Shown here: piece after piece, positions 1 through 6,725 of the stretch
Numbering within the stretch: position 1 is the stretch's first letter
Layout of the letters: every line of letters begins with the position of its first letter
Assembly: GCA_009779295.1 (NCBI GenBank)
Contig: WREN01000044.1
Span: 1-11,286, forward strand
Length of the DNA stretch: 11,286 nucleotides
From: Oscillospiraceae bacterium
GTDB taxonomy: Bacteria; Bacillota; Clostridia; Oscillospirales; CAG-272
Reading direction: 5' to 3'
The notes under the pieces: model-generated
Told to the model about the DNA's origin: nothing
Databases searched by the model: none
Seen by the model: the letters and a program-made list of their open reading frames with translations, nothing else
Position numbers and translations under genes: made by a program

Positions 1-145
1 GATGAATCGGATCATCGCGTATCTGAAGGAACGGAAGATTTTCTGGATTTCGGTTATGTTTGAGGAAAACCTTGCGCCGTTCTATAGACGGTTCGGGTTT
101 CATCAAATGCTGTGCGGAACGATGCAGACTTATGAGTGTGAATGA
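1..145 (+). CDS. GNAT-family N-acetyltransferase, C-terminal fragment (cut by window edge)
   Basis: An open frame enters from the left edge and ends at TGA 143-145. The visible 47 residues end a GNAT fold: a helix containing IIAYLKERK, a beta strand (IFWISVMF), then E-N-L-A-P-F-Y-R-R-F-G-F. That last segment is the classic N-x-x-P-F-Y-x-x-x-G-F element of acetyl-CoA-dependent N-acetyltransferases, which packs against the cofactor. The ATG at 2-4 lies inside the domain and is not the real start. The gene converges on the minus-strand operon and ends five bases before the shared hairpin terminator. The substrate cannot be inferred from this fragment. The GNAT assignment is fairly secure; everything upstream is outside the window. 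Confidence 0.75.
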   Translation, partial: MNRIIAYLKERKIFWISVMFEENLAPFYRRFGFHQMLCGTMQTYECE

Positions 146-149
146 AATA

Positions 150-179
150 AAAAAGAGAGTGGATTTTCACTCTCTTTTT
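150..179. terminator. Bidirectional intrinsic terminator between convergent GNAT genes
   Basis: A perfect 12-bp inverted repeat (AAAAAGAGAGTG at 150-161 and CACTCTCTTTTT at 168-179) flanks a 6-base loop (162-167). A U-run follows the stem in either direction. It lies 5 bases after the stop of the plus-strand gene. The right arm also encodes the last residues (L-K-R-E) of the minus-strand acetyltransferase, whose TGA (167-169) sits at the loop edge. The stem is AT-rich at its base but has a clean U-tract on both strands, so it should serve both convergent transcripts. Confidence 0.85.
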
Positions 180-691
180 AGATATTCATCTTTCAATACA
201 GCATACTCGACGCGTTTTACCCATTCGCCTTTGAATCGCGTGTGTTGCTTAAATTCGGCTTCCTTTTGCATATCGCAGCGTATCATTACGTTTTCCGAAG
301 CGGAATTGCATTTCAGGCAGCCGGAAGTGATTTTATTTACTTTTAAAACTTCAAATCCGAACCTTATCAAGGCTCTGCTTGCTTCCGTGGCATATCCTTT
401 ATGCCAAAATTCCGGCAAAAAGTAGTAACTTAAATCCGCGCGGCTGTCAATTATCGGCTCAAATTCAACGTTAAGTTCAACGATTCCCAAAAATTCTTCT
501 GTATCTATTAACACAACGGCAAATTCATAATGCGTTCGCGGACGGGTTCGGATATATTCGCGGGAATATTCGATACTCGGGTGAGGCAAATCTAAAAAGT
601 ACATCACGGTTGGATTCGAAAACAAATTATATACGTCGGCTGCGTCGTTTTCGCTCAACTCGCGCAATAACAATCGTTCGGTTTGTATCAT
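167..691 (-). CDS. RimJ/RimL-type GNAT N-acetyltransferase
   Basis: A 174-residue protein of the Acetyltransf_3 (RimJ/RimL) type, which transfers acetyl from acetyl-CoA to an amine, often a protein N-terminus. It begins M-I-Q-T-E-R-L-L-L-R-E, the standard opening of this family. Motif A with the pyrophosphate-binding turn is F-W-H-K-G-Y-A-T-E-A at residues 95-104. The later N-x-x-S element is N129 to S132, followed by M-I-R-C-D-M where most relatives have a K-x-G-[FM]-like sequence. It is full length for the family and probably cytoplasmic. Its ATG overlaps the dat stop (ATGA, 688-691), so it is the translationally coupled third gene of the operon; an AGGAAAGAG-like site lies just upstream within dat's tail. 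The substrate is not recognisable. Linkage to dat could suggest an amino acid or small amine, but this is inference. Confidence 0.88.
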   Translation of the reverse strand: MIQTERLLLRELSENDAADVYNLFSNPTVMYFLDLPHPSIEYSREYIRTRPRTHYEFAVVLIDTEEFLGIVELNVEFEPIIDSRADLSYYFLPEFWHKGYATEASRALIRFGFEVLKVNKITSGCLKCNSASENVMIRCDMQKEAEFKQHTRFKGEWVKRVEYAVLKDEYLKRE

Positions 692-1536
692 AAATTTAAC
701 TCTTTCCTAATCCTCTCAACATACCCGTTCTGAATCCTCTCCACCAAATCCGGCAGTTTCCCGCCTACAGGCTGCCCGTCGATTTCATACGCCGCGCGCA
801 TCATCGTCGTCGTACTCGTCACGATTACCTCGTCCGCGCCCACCATTTCCGCGACTTTGAACGGCGTTTCGTCAACGGGAATCCCGTTCGCGTTGCAGAA
901 TTCAAGCAAATGCTTCCGCACAGTTCCGGCAAGAATCAGATTGTTCAGCGGCGCGGTTTTCAACGCGCCGTTCTTGATTATCGAAATGTTGCCGTGCGAA
1001 CACTCCGTAACCATATCGCCGCGGTGGAAAATCGCCTCGTCGCAGCCGGCTTCCTCGGCTTTCTGCGACGCGAACACATTCGGAATCAAGTTCAGCGTTT
1101 TAATATTACAGAAGAAGAATCGCTGATCCTCAACCGTTATCAGTTTAATTCGATTTTTCATCGGTGGAATGGCAAGCGGTTTGACATACGCGAGCAAATT
1201 CGGCTTGACGGGCGGATTGGGGAAGTAATGCTTCCGCGGCGCGGTTCCGCGCGAACATTGCCAGTAGAGGATACACTCGGCGTCGGTGTCAATTTGATCA
1301 ATCAACGACTGCACCAAATCCGTTAGTTCCTCACGGTTCATATAAAAATCGATCGACATCATTCTGCAACTGTTGTAGAAGCGGTCGAGATGATCGTACA
1401 ACGCGAACGGTTTGTGGTTCTTGACGTACGCCACTTCGTAAACGCCGTCACCGAAATAGACGACGCGGTCGTTCATCGGGATCATCATCTCGTCGATTGG
1501 ACTGGTTTTTCCGTTGTAGTATGCGATGTTATTCAT
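688..1536 (-). CDS. dat: D-amino-acid aminotransferase (D-alanine transaminase), PLP fold type IV
   Basis: A 282-residue class IV aminotransferase, the usual length. It interconverts D-alanine plus 2-oxoglutarate with pyruvate plus D-glutamate, supplying D-amino acids for peptidoglycan, and acts in the cytoplasm. The PLP lysine is K146 in C-N-I-K-T-L-N-L, matching K145 of the Bacillus enzyme. E178 in V-T-E-C-S is the residue that contacts the pyridine nitrogen. Y33 (F-G-D-G-V-Y), R101 and H103 (R-G-T-A-P-R-K-H) match the carboxylate trap that separates Dat from branched-chain aminotransferases. Late V-T-S-T-T-T is the phosphate-binding loop. An AGGAG at 1544-1548 straddles the stop of the upstream IIC gene, 10 bases before this ATG, so the two are cotranscribed. 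It overlaps the downstream acetyltransferase by 4 bases. By eye it is more GC-rich than the binding-protein genes to the right. Confidence 0.93.
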   Translation of the reverse strand: MNNIAYYNGKTSPIDEMMIPMNDRVVYFGDGVYEVAYVKNHKPFALYDHLDRFYNSCRMMSIDFYMNREELTDLVQSLIDQIDTDAECILYWQCSRGTAPRKHYFPNPPVKPNLLAYVKPLAIPPMKNRIKLITVEDQRFFFCNIKTLNLIPNVFASQKAEEAGCDEAIFHRGDMVTECSHGNISIIKNGALKTAPLNNLILAGTVRKHLLEFCNANGIPVDETPFKVAEMVGADEVIVTSTTTMMRAAYEIDGQPVGGKLPDLVERIQNGYVERIRKELNL

Positions 1537-1546
1537 GGTTTAACTC

Positions 1547-2560
1547 CTATTTCCCATCCGCGAGTTTCATGTCGCCGGCTTTGACCCAGCCGATCTTCCT
1601 GAGTATGAAATCGAACGCGAGCGTCAGTACCGCCGGAAGCACGAAGTGCATGGCGATAACCATTATCAGCGTCGGCACAAAGCCGTTGCTTTCGAGCATC
1701 GCGTCAAACGTGCCGAATTGGCCGACAAGTCCGGATGTTCCCATTCCCGCTCCGAGCGAAGTGTTTGTCATTCCGAGTACAGCCGTTGAAATCGGGCCGA
1801 GTATAGCTCCGGCCAGAGTTGGCGCAATCCAGATCTGCGGCCGCCGCATGATGTTGGGGAGTTGAAGCATTGATGTTCCTAATCCCTGCGAAATCAATCC
1901 GCCCCATCCGTTGTCGCGAAAACTCGCGACCGCGAAGCCTATCATTTGGCACGCGCACCCGACAACCGCCGCTCCCGCCGCGATCCCGTTGATGCCTATC
2001 ATAATACATAATGCCGCTGACGAAATCGGACCGGTAAGCGCAAGCCCTACGATGACGGCTACGATGATTCCCATCGGTATCGGCGACAATTCCGTAGCGG
2101 TATTTACAGCGGAACCGAGCCATTGCATAAAGTTGCTTATATAAGGTCCGACCAGCAATCCGACCGTTCCGCCGGTAATAATCGTAGTAAAAGGCGTGAT
2201 GACGATATCCACTTTCGTGCGTCCGGCGACGAGACCGCCGAATTCCGCGCCGACGACTCCTGCGACATACGCGCCGACAGGTCCGCCGGCAATATATCCG
2301 ATAGCGCCCGTGACGGCTGAGGTGAACATAACGAGCGGTTTGGTTTTCAATCCCCAGGCGATAGCTACACCCATTGCAGCGCCGATAACGGGCGAAGTTG
2401 CGCCGGTCAGTTCGGTGAGGTTGGATATGATCGACAAACCTGGTATTTTAGCAAGTTGCGAAATGATTAATCCGATGATAAGCGACGCGAATAAACCCAG
2501 TGTCATAGCGCCCATTGCGTCTATGAAATAGCGTTTGAATATTTTCTTGATGGTACCCAT
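1547..2560 (-). CDS. PfoR-like PTS EIIC_2 family membrane protein, without IIA/IIB
   Basis: A 337-residue, very hydrophobic, glycine- and alanine-rich protein with roughly eight to ten predicted membrane segments. Its sequence character matches the PTS_EIIC_2 / PfoR family, for example T-S-P-V-I-G-A-A-M-G near residue 55, the W-G-G-L-I-S-Q-G-L-G-T-S stretch at 219-230, R-R-P-Q-I-W-I-A-P around 239-247, and G-M-G-T-S-G-L-V-G-Q-F-G-T-F at 272-285. PTS IIC proteins translocate sugars while IIA and IIB deliver phosphate; no IIA or IIB is fused or adjacent here. The substrate is unknown, and the family also includes a putative regulator of perfringolysin. The start at 2560 has AGGAG at 2574-2578, a rather long spacing of 13. 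The promoter is at 2603-2631. It is first in an operon with dat and a GNAT, which hints at a non-sugar or amino-derived substrate (inference). Confidence 0.82.
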   Translation of the reverse strand: MGTIKKIFKRYFIDAMGAMTLGLFASLIIGLIISQLAKIPGLSIISNLTELTGATSPVIGAAMGVAIAWGLKTKPLVMFTSAVTGAIGYIAGGPVGAYVAGVVGAEFGGLVAGRTKVDIVITPFTTIITGGTVGLLVGPYISNFMQWLGSAVNTATELSPIPMGIIVAVIVGLALTGPISSAALCIMIGINGIAAGAAVVGCACQMIGFAVASFRDNGWGGLISQGLGTSMLQLPNIMRRPQIWIAPTLAGAILGPISTAVLGMTNTSLGAGMGTSGLVGQFGTFDAMLESNGFVPTLIMVIAMHFVLPAVLTLAFDFILRKIGWVKAGDMKLADGK

Positions 2561-2602
2561 ATTTTAATAATAGCTCCTACTGTAAATTTGATAATAAAAT
2601 AT

Positions 2603-2631
2603 ATTATACCACTTTTTAGATGCGTTGTCAA
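2603..2631 (-). promoter_or_regulatory. Perfect consensus sigma-70/sigma-A promoter for the IIC-dat-GNAT operon
   Basis: Read on the minus strand, TTGACA (2626-2631) is followed by exactly 17 bases and then TATAAT (2603-2608). Both hexamers match consensus in all six positions. Transcription should start near 2595-2597, giving a leader of about 35 bases that contains the AGGAG site for the IIC gene. It lies just downstream of the terminator at 2652-2673, so the operon is insulated from the solute-binding array. No clear operator was seen. Confidence 0.88.
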
Positions 2632-2651
2632 TTGGTCAATATGAAAAAATA

Positions 2652-2673
2652 AAAGCCGGGAAACCCCGGCTTT
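2652..2673 (-). terminator. Intrinsic terminator ending the solute-binding-protein array
   Basis: A 9-bp stem (AAAGCCGGG at 2652-2660 with CCCGGCTTT at 2665-2673) closes a 4-base loop. The minus-strand transcript continues into a U-rich tail (complement of 2641-2651). The hairpin starts 7 bases after the stop codon of the last binding-protein gene (2680-2682). The GC-rich core and U-tract make this a strong factor-independent terminator. Confidence 0.9.
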
Positions 2674-2679
2674 ATTCGT

Positions 2680-4125
2680 TTATTTGTTCAGTTGCTTGTA
2701 TAAATCTACCGTTTGTTCAATAGACACTCTGGTTGCTTCGGCGTTCTTTTCGTATTCAGAAGCAAGGTTTACGTTGCTTGCGGCGGTTAAATTATAAAAA
2801 TACGTGAACCAAGGTCCCCAAGCGGTGTACAATATTGAAAAGTCATAAACGCGCGAATCCATACATAATTTCAGCATATCCACAGATTCTTTATCGCGCA
2901 GGTATTTATTGTTGAAACATATGTCCATATAAGCCGGAATTACCGTTTTGCTCGATTCATACGCCAAATCTTCAAGAATTATTCCGGTCATTTCAAGATT
3001 CGGTGCGGTTATCGGTACCGTGATTGTCGCGCCTGACGTTCCGATACTGACGATATGACCGTAATTTTCCTGAATCTCGTCAAATTTGGGTACAGGGAGA
3101 ATCCCGAAATCATCGTCGATATTGCGGTACGCATTACGTATCGCGAGCAGAGTTGTAGACATAAACAGCGCGCGTCCCGGAATAAACGGGGTGTCGCTCG
3201 ATGAAATTATCAAATAATTGTCGGTATCTTTGACCATCTGCATATAATTATCGATTACTTTAACGCTGCGTTCACTATAAACGACGAGTTCCGGATAACC
3301 TTCCGTGTTATTTTTGTATATGCGTTCGCTGCCCGCGAAAAGCAGCGCGTATGTATCATACGGTTCGGCGGTAATGCCCCACATATCTTCTTTCGTCATT
3401 TTGCCGTCGCCGTCTAAATCGCGGCTGACGGTTTTGCCCATTTCATGCACTTTAGTTACTGTCCATTTACCGGCGTTGACTATATCATAAGGATTTTCGA
3501 GTTGATTGTCTTCCCGTACACGCTTATTGAATACCATTACCCAAGAACCGTCTTTATCGCTGATACCTATATCGCACGCGGTAAAGAACAGCCGTCCGCC
3601 TATAGAAAAGTCCTTATTGGCGTTTTGATCCCACCACGGATTGCCAAGGTTTATGTAGTTAATGGTATGCAGGTCAATCAGTACATTATTTTCCGCCAAA
3701 AACGCGGCGTCCGTACCGCGTACCATTGCGGCGTCGTAAATTTTTTCGCCTGCGATAATGGAATTGTAGAGAGTCCTTTCCATTCCCGTGCTTCCCTTAA
3801 ATTCCGTGATTTTGATATTATAACGGTCTTCAATGATCATATTCCGGCGGTACACCGCATCGTTGATCGGTTCGCCGTTTTCGGATTCGGCAAAGCAATC
3901 GACGCAGTTCCAACCTCCGTAATCCGCGCCGCGGTTAATAAATGTGAACGCCGCGCCGTTAAAGTTTTTATCAGGCAGATCCGGTTTCAATTCGCCGGAA
4001 TTCGTTTCACCATTGTCGTCGCCTGACGTTTTCAAAGTTTCGCCTGCGGCTTTATCCGTCCCGGCACACGCCGCGACAGATACCAACATCACAATACACA
4101 TCAATAAAGCAAGTATCTTTTGCAT
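2680..4125 (-). CDS. Extracellular solute-binding lipoprotein, subfamily 1 (last gene of the array)
   Basis: A 481-residue ABC-type carbohydrate solute-binding protein, predicted to be lipid-anchored outside the membrane. The signal peptide ends in lipobox V-A-A-C with C20 as the acylated residue; a polar linker follows to about residue 47. The body opens with K-P-D-L-P-D-K-N-F-N-G. It carries G-E-P-I-N-D-A-V-Y-R-R-N (84-95), N-P-W-W-D (162-166) and an EF-hand-like loop D236 to D247 (DLDGDGKMTKED) followed by W-G. C74-V-D-C77 forms a CxxC shared only with its neighbour at 4165-5628. Those two agree in 97 of 112 aligned residues (84-195 here) by eye, so they arose by recent duplication. An AAGGAGA site (4134-4140) lies 8 bases before the ATG. 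No permease or ATPase is nearby. A sugar or oligosaccharide ligand is likely from the family but unproven. Confidence 0.88.
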   Translation of the reverse strand: MQKILALLMCIVMLVSVAACAGTDKAAGETLKTSGDDNGETNSGELKPDLPDKNFNGAAFTFINRGADYGGWNCVDCFAESENGEPINDAVYRRNMIIEDRYNIKITEFKGSTGMERTLYNSIIAGEKIYDAAMVRGTDAAFLAENNVLIDLHTINYINLGNPWWDQNANKDFSIGGRLFFTACDIGISDKDGSWVMVFNKRVREDNQLENPYDIVNAGKWTVTKVHEMGKTVSRDLDGDGKMTKEDMWGITAEPYDTYALLFAGSERIYKNNTEGYPELVVYSERSVKVIDNYMQMVKDTDNYLIISSSDTPFIPGRALFMSTTLLAIRNAYRNIDDDFGILPVPKFDEIQENYGHIVSIGTSGATITVPITAPNLEMTGIILEDLAYESSKTVIPAYMDICFNNKYLRDKESVDMLKLCMDSRVYDFSILYTAWGPWFTYFYNLTAASNVNLASEYEKNAEATRVSIEQTVDLYKQLNK

Positions 4126-4164
4126 AATAATTTTCTCCTTATAAGTTTTTAAGGCTGTAATTTG

Positions 4165-5628
4165 TCAATTCAATTGCTTGTATATATCTATTATTTTATC
4201 CATAGCCGCTATAGTTGACTCCTGCTTTTTCTCAAATTCCGAGGTGAAATTCACATTGCTGTTGGCGTTTAAACCGATAAAATAAGCATACCATCCGCCC
4301 CAATCATATATTATCGAAAAGTCGAATACGCGCGATTCAAGGCATAACGCCAGCATATCTATAGATTCTTTATCGCGCAGGTATTTATTGTTGAAACATA
4401 TATCCATATATGCCGGCATCAAAGTTTTGCCTGATTCATATGACAAATCTTCAAGAATAATTCCTGTAAGTTCTAAGTTCGGGGTGGTTATCGGTACTCC
4501 GAGCACCGCTCCGGATGCTCCGATACTGACAATATGGTGGTAATTTTCTTGAAGCTCATCGTATTTCGGCAGAGGAATGATACCGAAGTCATCGTCCATA
4601 TCGCGCCAATAATTACGTATCGTATAAAGTGTGGTTGCATAAAATAATGCGCGGCCGTCATTAAACGGATTATCTATCGTGGATACAACAACATAATAAT
4701 GCTCTTTATCCTTAACCATCTGCATATATTTATCGATGACGCGCACGCCGCGTTCACTGTACACGACGAGTTCGGGATACCCTTCGGCGTTATTCTTGAA
4801 TATGCGTTCGCCGCCCGCGAAGAACATGGCGTATGTATCGTAAGACTCGGCGACGATTCCCCACAGGTCGTCAATTGTCATTTTTCCGTCGCCGTCAAGG
4901 TCGCGGCTGACGGTTTTGGCCATCTCGTACATTTTATCCATCGTCCAGCGGTTGGCTTTTACAATATCGTATGGATTTTCCAAACCGCCGTCATTTAATA
5001 TCCGTTTGTTGAACGCCAGCGTCCATGAGCCGTCTTTGTCGCTGATACCTATATCGCAAGCGGTAAAGAATATCCGTTCCCCTATAGAAAAATCCTTATT
5101 GGCGTTTTTATCCCACCACGGATTTTCAAGATTTATGTAGTTAATGGTATGCAGGTCGACCAGCACGTTGTTCTCAGCCAAAAACGCGGCGCCGGTACCG
5201 TTTATCATAACGGCGTTATAGATTTTTTCACCCGCGTTTATTGAATTGAACAACGTCCTTTCCATGCCTGTACTCGCTTTGAACTCCGTGATTTTGATGT
5301 TATACCGCTCCTCAATGACCATATTGCGGCGGTAAACAGCGTCGTTGATCGGTTCGCCGATTTCAGTTTCGGCGTAACAGTCGAAACATTCCCAGTGTAC
5401 ATATGCCTCGCCGCGGTTGATGAACGTGAAAATTTCGCCGTTGAAATTTTTGTCAGGCAGATCCGGTTTCAATTCTGTTTCGTTTGTTTTGAGATTGTTG
5501 TTTACCTCTCCCGTCGCCGCAACGGATGTATCATCCCCCGATTCTCCGCACGCCGCGAAAGAAATCAACATCGCAATACACATCAATAAAGCAAAAGCGC
5601 TCTTTGTATTAATTAATTTCCTTCTCAT
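4165..5628 (-). CDS. Extracellular solute-binding lipoprotein, subfamily 1
   Basis: A 487-residue paralogue of the next gene downstream, predicted to be surface-anchored through C27 (lipobox F-A-A-C), with a Gly/Ser/Asp/Asn-rich linker to about residue 53. It shows K-P-D-L-P-D-K-N-F-N-G, C81-F-D-C84, G-E-P-I-N-D-A-V-Y (91-99), N-P-W-W-D (169-173), and the EF-hand-like loop D243 to D254 followed by W-G, so all family marks are present. The likely role is capture of a carbohydrate for an ABC importer encoded elsewhere. The start is odd: the 16 bases between the upstream stop and this ATG are AT-rich and hold no Shine-Dalgarno, while AGAAGGA (5619-5625) lies inside codons 2-4. Translation may depend on coupling to the gene just upstream, or start at a rare ATT at residue 6. 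The N-terminus is therefore uncertain, though the signal peptide works with either choice. Confidence 0.87.
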   Translation of the reverse strand: MRRKLINTKSAFALLMCIAMLISFAACGESGDDTSVAATGEVNNNLKTNETELKPDLPDKNFNGEIFTFINRGEAYVHWECFDCYAETEIGEPINDAVYRRNMVIEERYNIKITEFKASTGMERTLFNSINAGEKIYNAVMINGTGAAFLAENNVLVDLHTINYINLENPWWDKNANKDFSIGERIFFTACDIGISDKDGSWTLAFNKRILNDGGLENPYDIVKANRWTMDKMYEMAKTVSRDLDGDGKMTIDDLWGIVAESYDTYAMFFAGGERIFKNNAEGYPELVVYSERGVRVIDKYMQMVKDKEHYYVVVSTIDNPFNDGRALFYATTLYTIRNYWRDMDDDFGIIPLPKYDELQENYHHIVSIGASGAVLGVPITTPNLELTGIILEDLSYESGKTLMPAYMDICFNNKYLRDKESIDMLALCLESRVFDFSIIYDWGGWYAYFIGLNANSNVNFTSEFEKKQESTIAAMDKIIDIYKQLN

Positions 5629-5644
5629 AATTATTTAAAAATTA

Positions 5645-6643
5645 CTATTTCAATTTAATTGAACGTCTTGTGATTACAACCGCGCCGGTCGCAAAAATAA
5701 TAATTGCGATAATAATCATGGTATTATCGAAAGTAACCGGAGACGTCGGCGCCTGTGCAGCCGGTGTACTTGTTGTTGCACCCGCTTCTTCCACATATTC
5801 TTCTTCAATTATAATCTGAACTATCGAATCTACGAGAAGCAGATTTGCCCAGTTCACCGGAAGTTCGCCCGGATTGCTGTTTTCGTCTGTGACCGCGTCA
5901 GGTCTGTCGTATTTATCGTGATAGTTCATCTGTCCGGTTGAACCGTCTTCCTTGTGTTTCGGTACGATAGGAGTGAATTTGAACTTTTCACCGATTTTCA
6001 TAGTTGAAGGCATACCGATATCAGTATTGAATTTCTGTATATCAGTCCACGGTATTATTATTTCAAATACGGAATTTGTACCGGTGACGATACCGGCGAA
6101 CTGCCAATTACCTATCCATTCGGCGTCGTCTGAACCTTCGAACGAGCCGTCTCTGCCGTTATGGAAAGCGCGCAGGGCGACTTTGGCTTTACCGTCGCCG
6201 GCTTTAGCTGTCCAGAATACTTCGTAAGCGTTAGCCCATTTCGGATTGTTGTCATACGAGATAAAGAACAATGTCCCGTTGCCGCGCCAAGGAGCGGTAG
6301 CGTTATCCGGTTCGAAAACCCACGCGTCGGTATCTTCCCTTATTTCAAGTATGTACAGGTTATTTTCGTCCCACTTAATTTTATAAGTGACTTTTGTGTT
6401 TTTGAAAAAGTCCGGGTCTCCGCCCTGATAACGCCCGAAAGCGTTCATAACTTCATTTTCCGTAGTCAACACGAGTTCGTAAGCGTCGTCCCATTCGTTG
6501 CCGTCGATTTTTCCGTCAGCCTTGACAGGATAGTAAAGTTTCGCGGCTAAGTAAGTATCATCGGGGTCGGCCGCCGATATGGCGGGTATTGCAAATGCGG
6601 AAAAAATTAATGCGAGAATAATGAAAAAGCTTATTTTTTTCAT
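5645..6643 (-). CDS. Secreted CBM9/DOMON-like protein with C-terminal membrane or cell-wall anchor
   Basis: A 332-residue protein with a Sec signal peptide (M-K-K-I-S-F-F-I-I-L..., likely cut after the A-I-S-A near residue 24). The mature part resembles the CBM9-like/DOMON beta-sandwich: D-G-K-I-D-G-N-E-W-D-D-A at 43-54, Y-K-I-K-W-D-E-N-N-L-Y-I at 87-98, and many surface aromatics (W108, W119, W136, W144, W176, W180). Such domains bind carbohydrate or, in some proteins, heme. No axial heme ligand pattern is evident. After an acidic stretch (I-E-E-E-Y-V-E-E) comes an Ala/Pro/Thr linker, then P-V-T-F-D (302-306), a hydrophobic segment (308-324) and a basic tail R-R-x-x-K-x-K. This layout resembles sortase-type C-termini, though no LPxTG is present. 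AAGGAGA precedes the ATG, and a promoter is at 6683-6711. It sits between the two binding-protein subfamilies, 16 bases upstream of one. A ligand-presenting role is inference. Confidence 0.78.
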   Translation of the reverse strand: MKKISFFIILALIFSAFAIPAISAADPDDTYLAAKLYYPVKADGKIDGNEWDDAYELVLTTENEVMNAFGRYQGGDPDFFKNTKVTYKIKWDENNLYILEIREDTDAWVFEPDNATAPWRGNGTLFFISYDNNPKWANAYEVFWTAKAGDGKAKVALRAFHNGRDGSFEGSDDAEWIGNWQFAGIVTGTNSVFEIIIPWTDIQKFNTDIGMPSTMKIGEKFKFTPIVPKHKEDGSTGQMNYHDKYDRPDAVTDENSNPGELPVNWANLLLVDSIVQIIIEEEYVEEAGATTSTPAAQAPTSPVTFDNTMIIIAIIIFATGAVVITRRSIKLK

Positions 6644-6682
6644 AAGTTTTTCTCCTTTATTTATTTTTTTGTTAACGTTTTT

Positions 6683-6711
6683 ATTTTATCATTTATTTTC
6701 CGGTTTGTCAA
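6683..6711 (-). promoter_or_regulatory. Sigma-A promoter for the CBM9-like gene and downstream binding proteins
   Basis: On the minus strand, TTGACA (6706-6711) is followed by 17 bases and then TAAAAT (6683-6688), eleven of twelve consensus bases. The start of transcription should fall near 6675-6677, about 33 bases before the ATG at 6643. No terminator is visible between the upstream binding-protein stop (6726-6728) and this promoter, so the gene can probably also be read by transcription from upstream. This divides the array into two transcription units with possible read-through. Confidence 0.78.
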
Positions 6712-6725
6712 TCGATATTTTAAAT

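Noticed and set aside
1704..2123. Minus-strand open frame of 139 codons inside the IIC gene
   Set aside because: It is Arg-rich, in an alternative frame of a well-supported membrane protein gene, and has no start signal.
3445..4026. Plus-strand open frame of 193 codons
   Set aside because: It lies wholly antisense to a clear receptor gene. It has no ribosome-binding site, no recognisable domain and a composition expected of a shadow frame.
4138..4168. Possible promoter for the last receptor gene: TTGACA (4163-4168) with TTATAA or TATAAG 18-19 bases downstream on the minus strand
   Set aside because: The -10 element would overlap the Shine-Dalgarno, so the transcript would start after the ribosome-binding site. 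The -35 is also part of the upstream gene's last codons. Probably fortuitous.
6671..6679. Short palindromic GTTAAC/AACGTT overlap near the CBM9-like gene's transcription start, considered as an operator
   Set aside because: It is only six-base palindromes in a very AT-rich leader, with no second copy or regulator gene in the window to support it.
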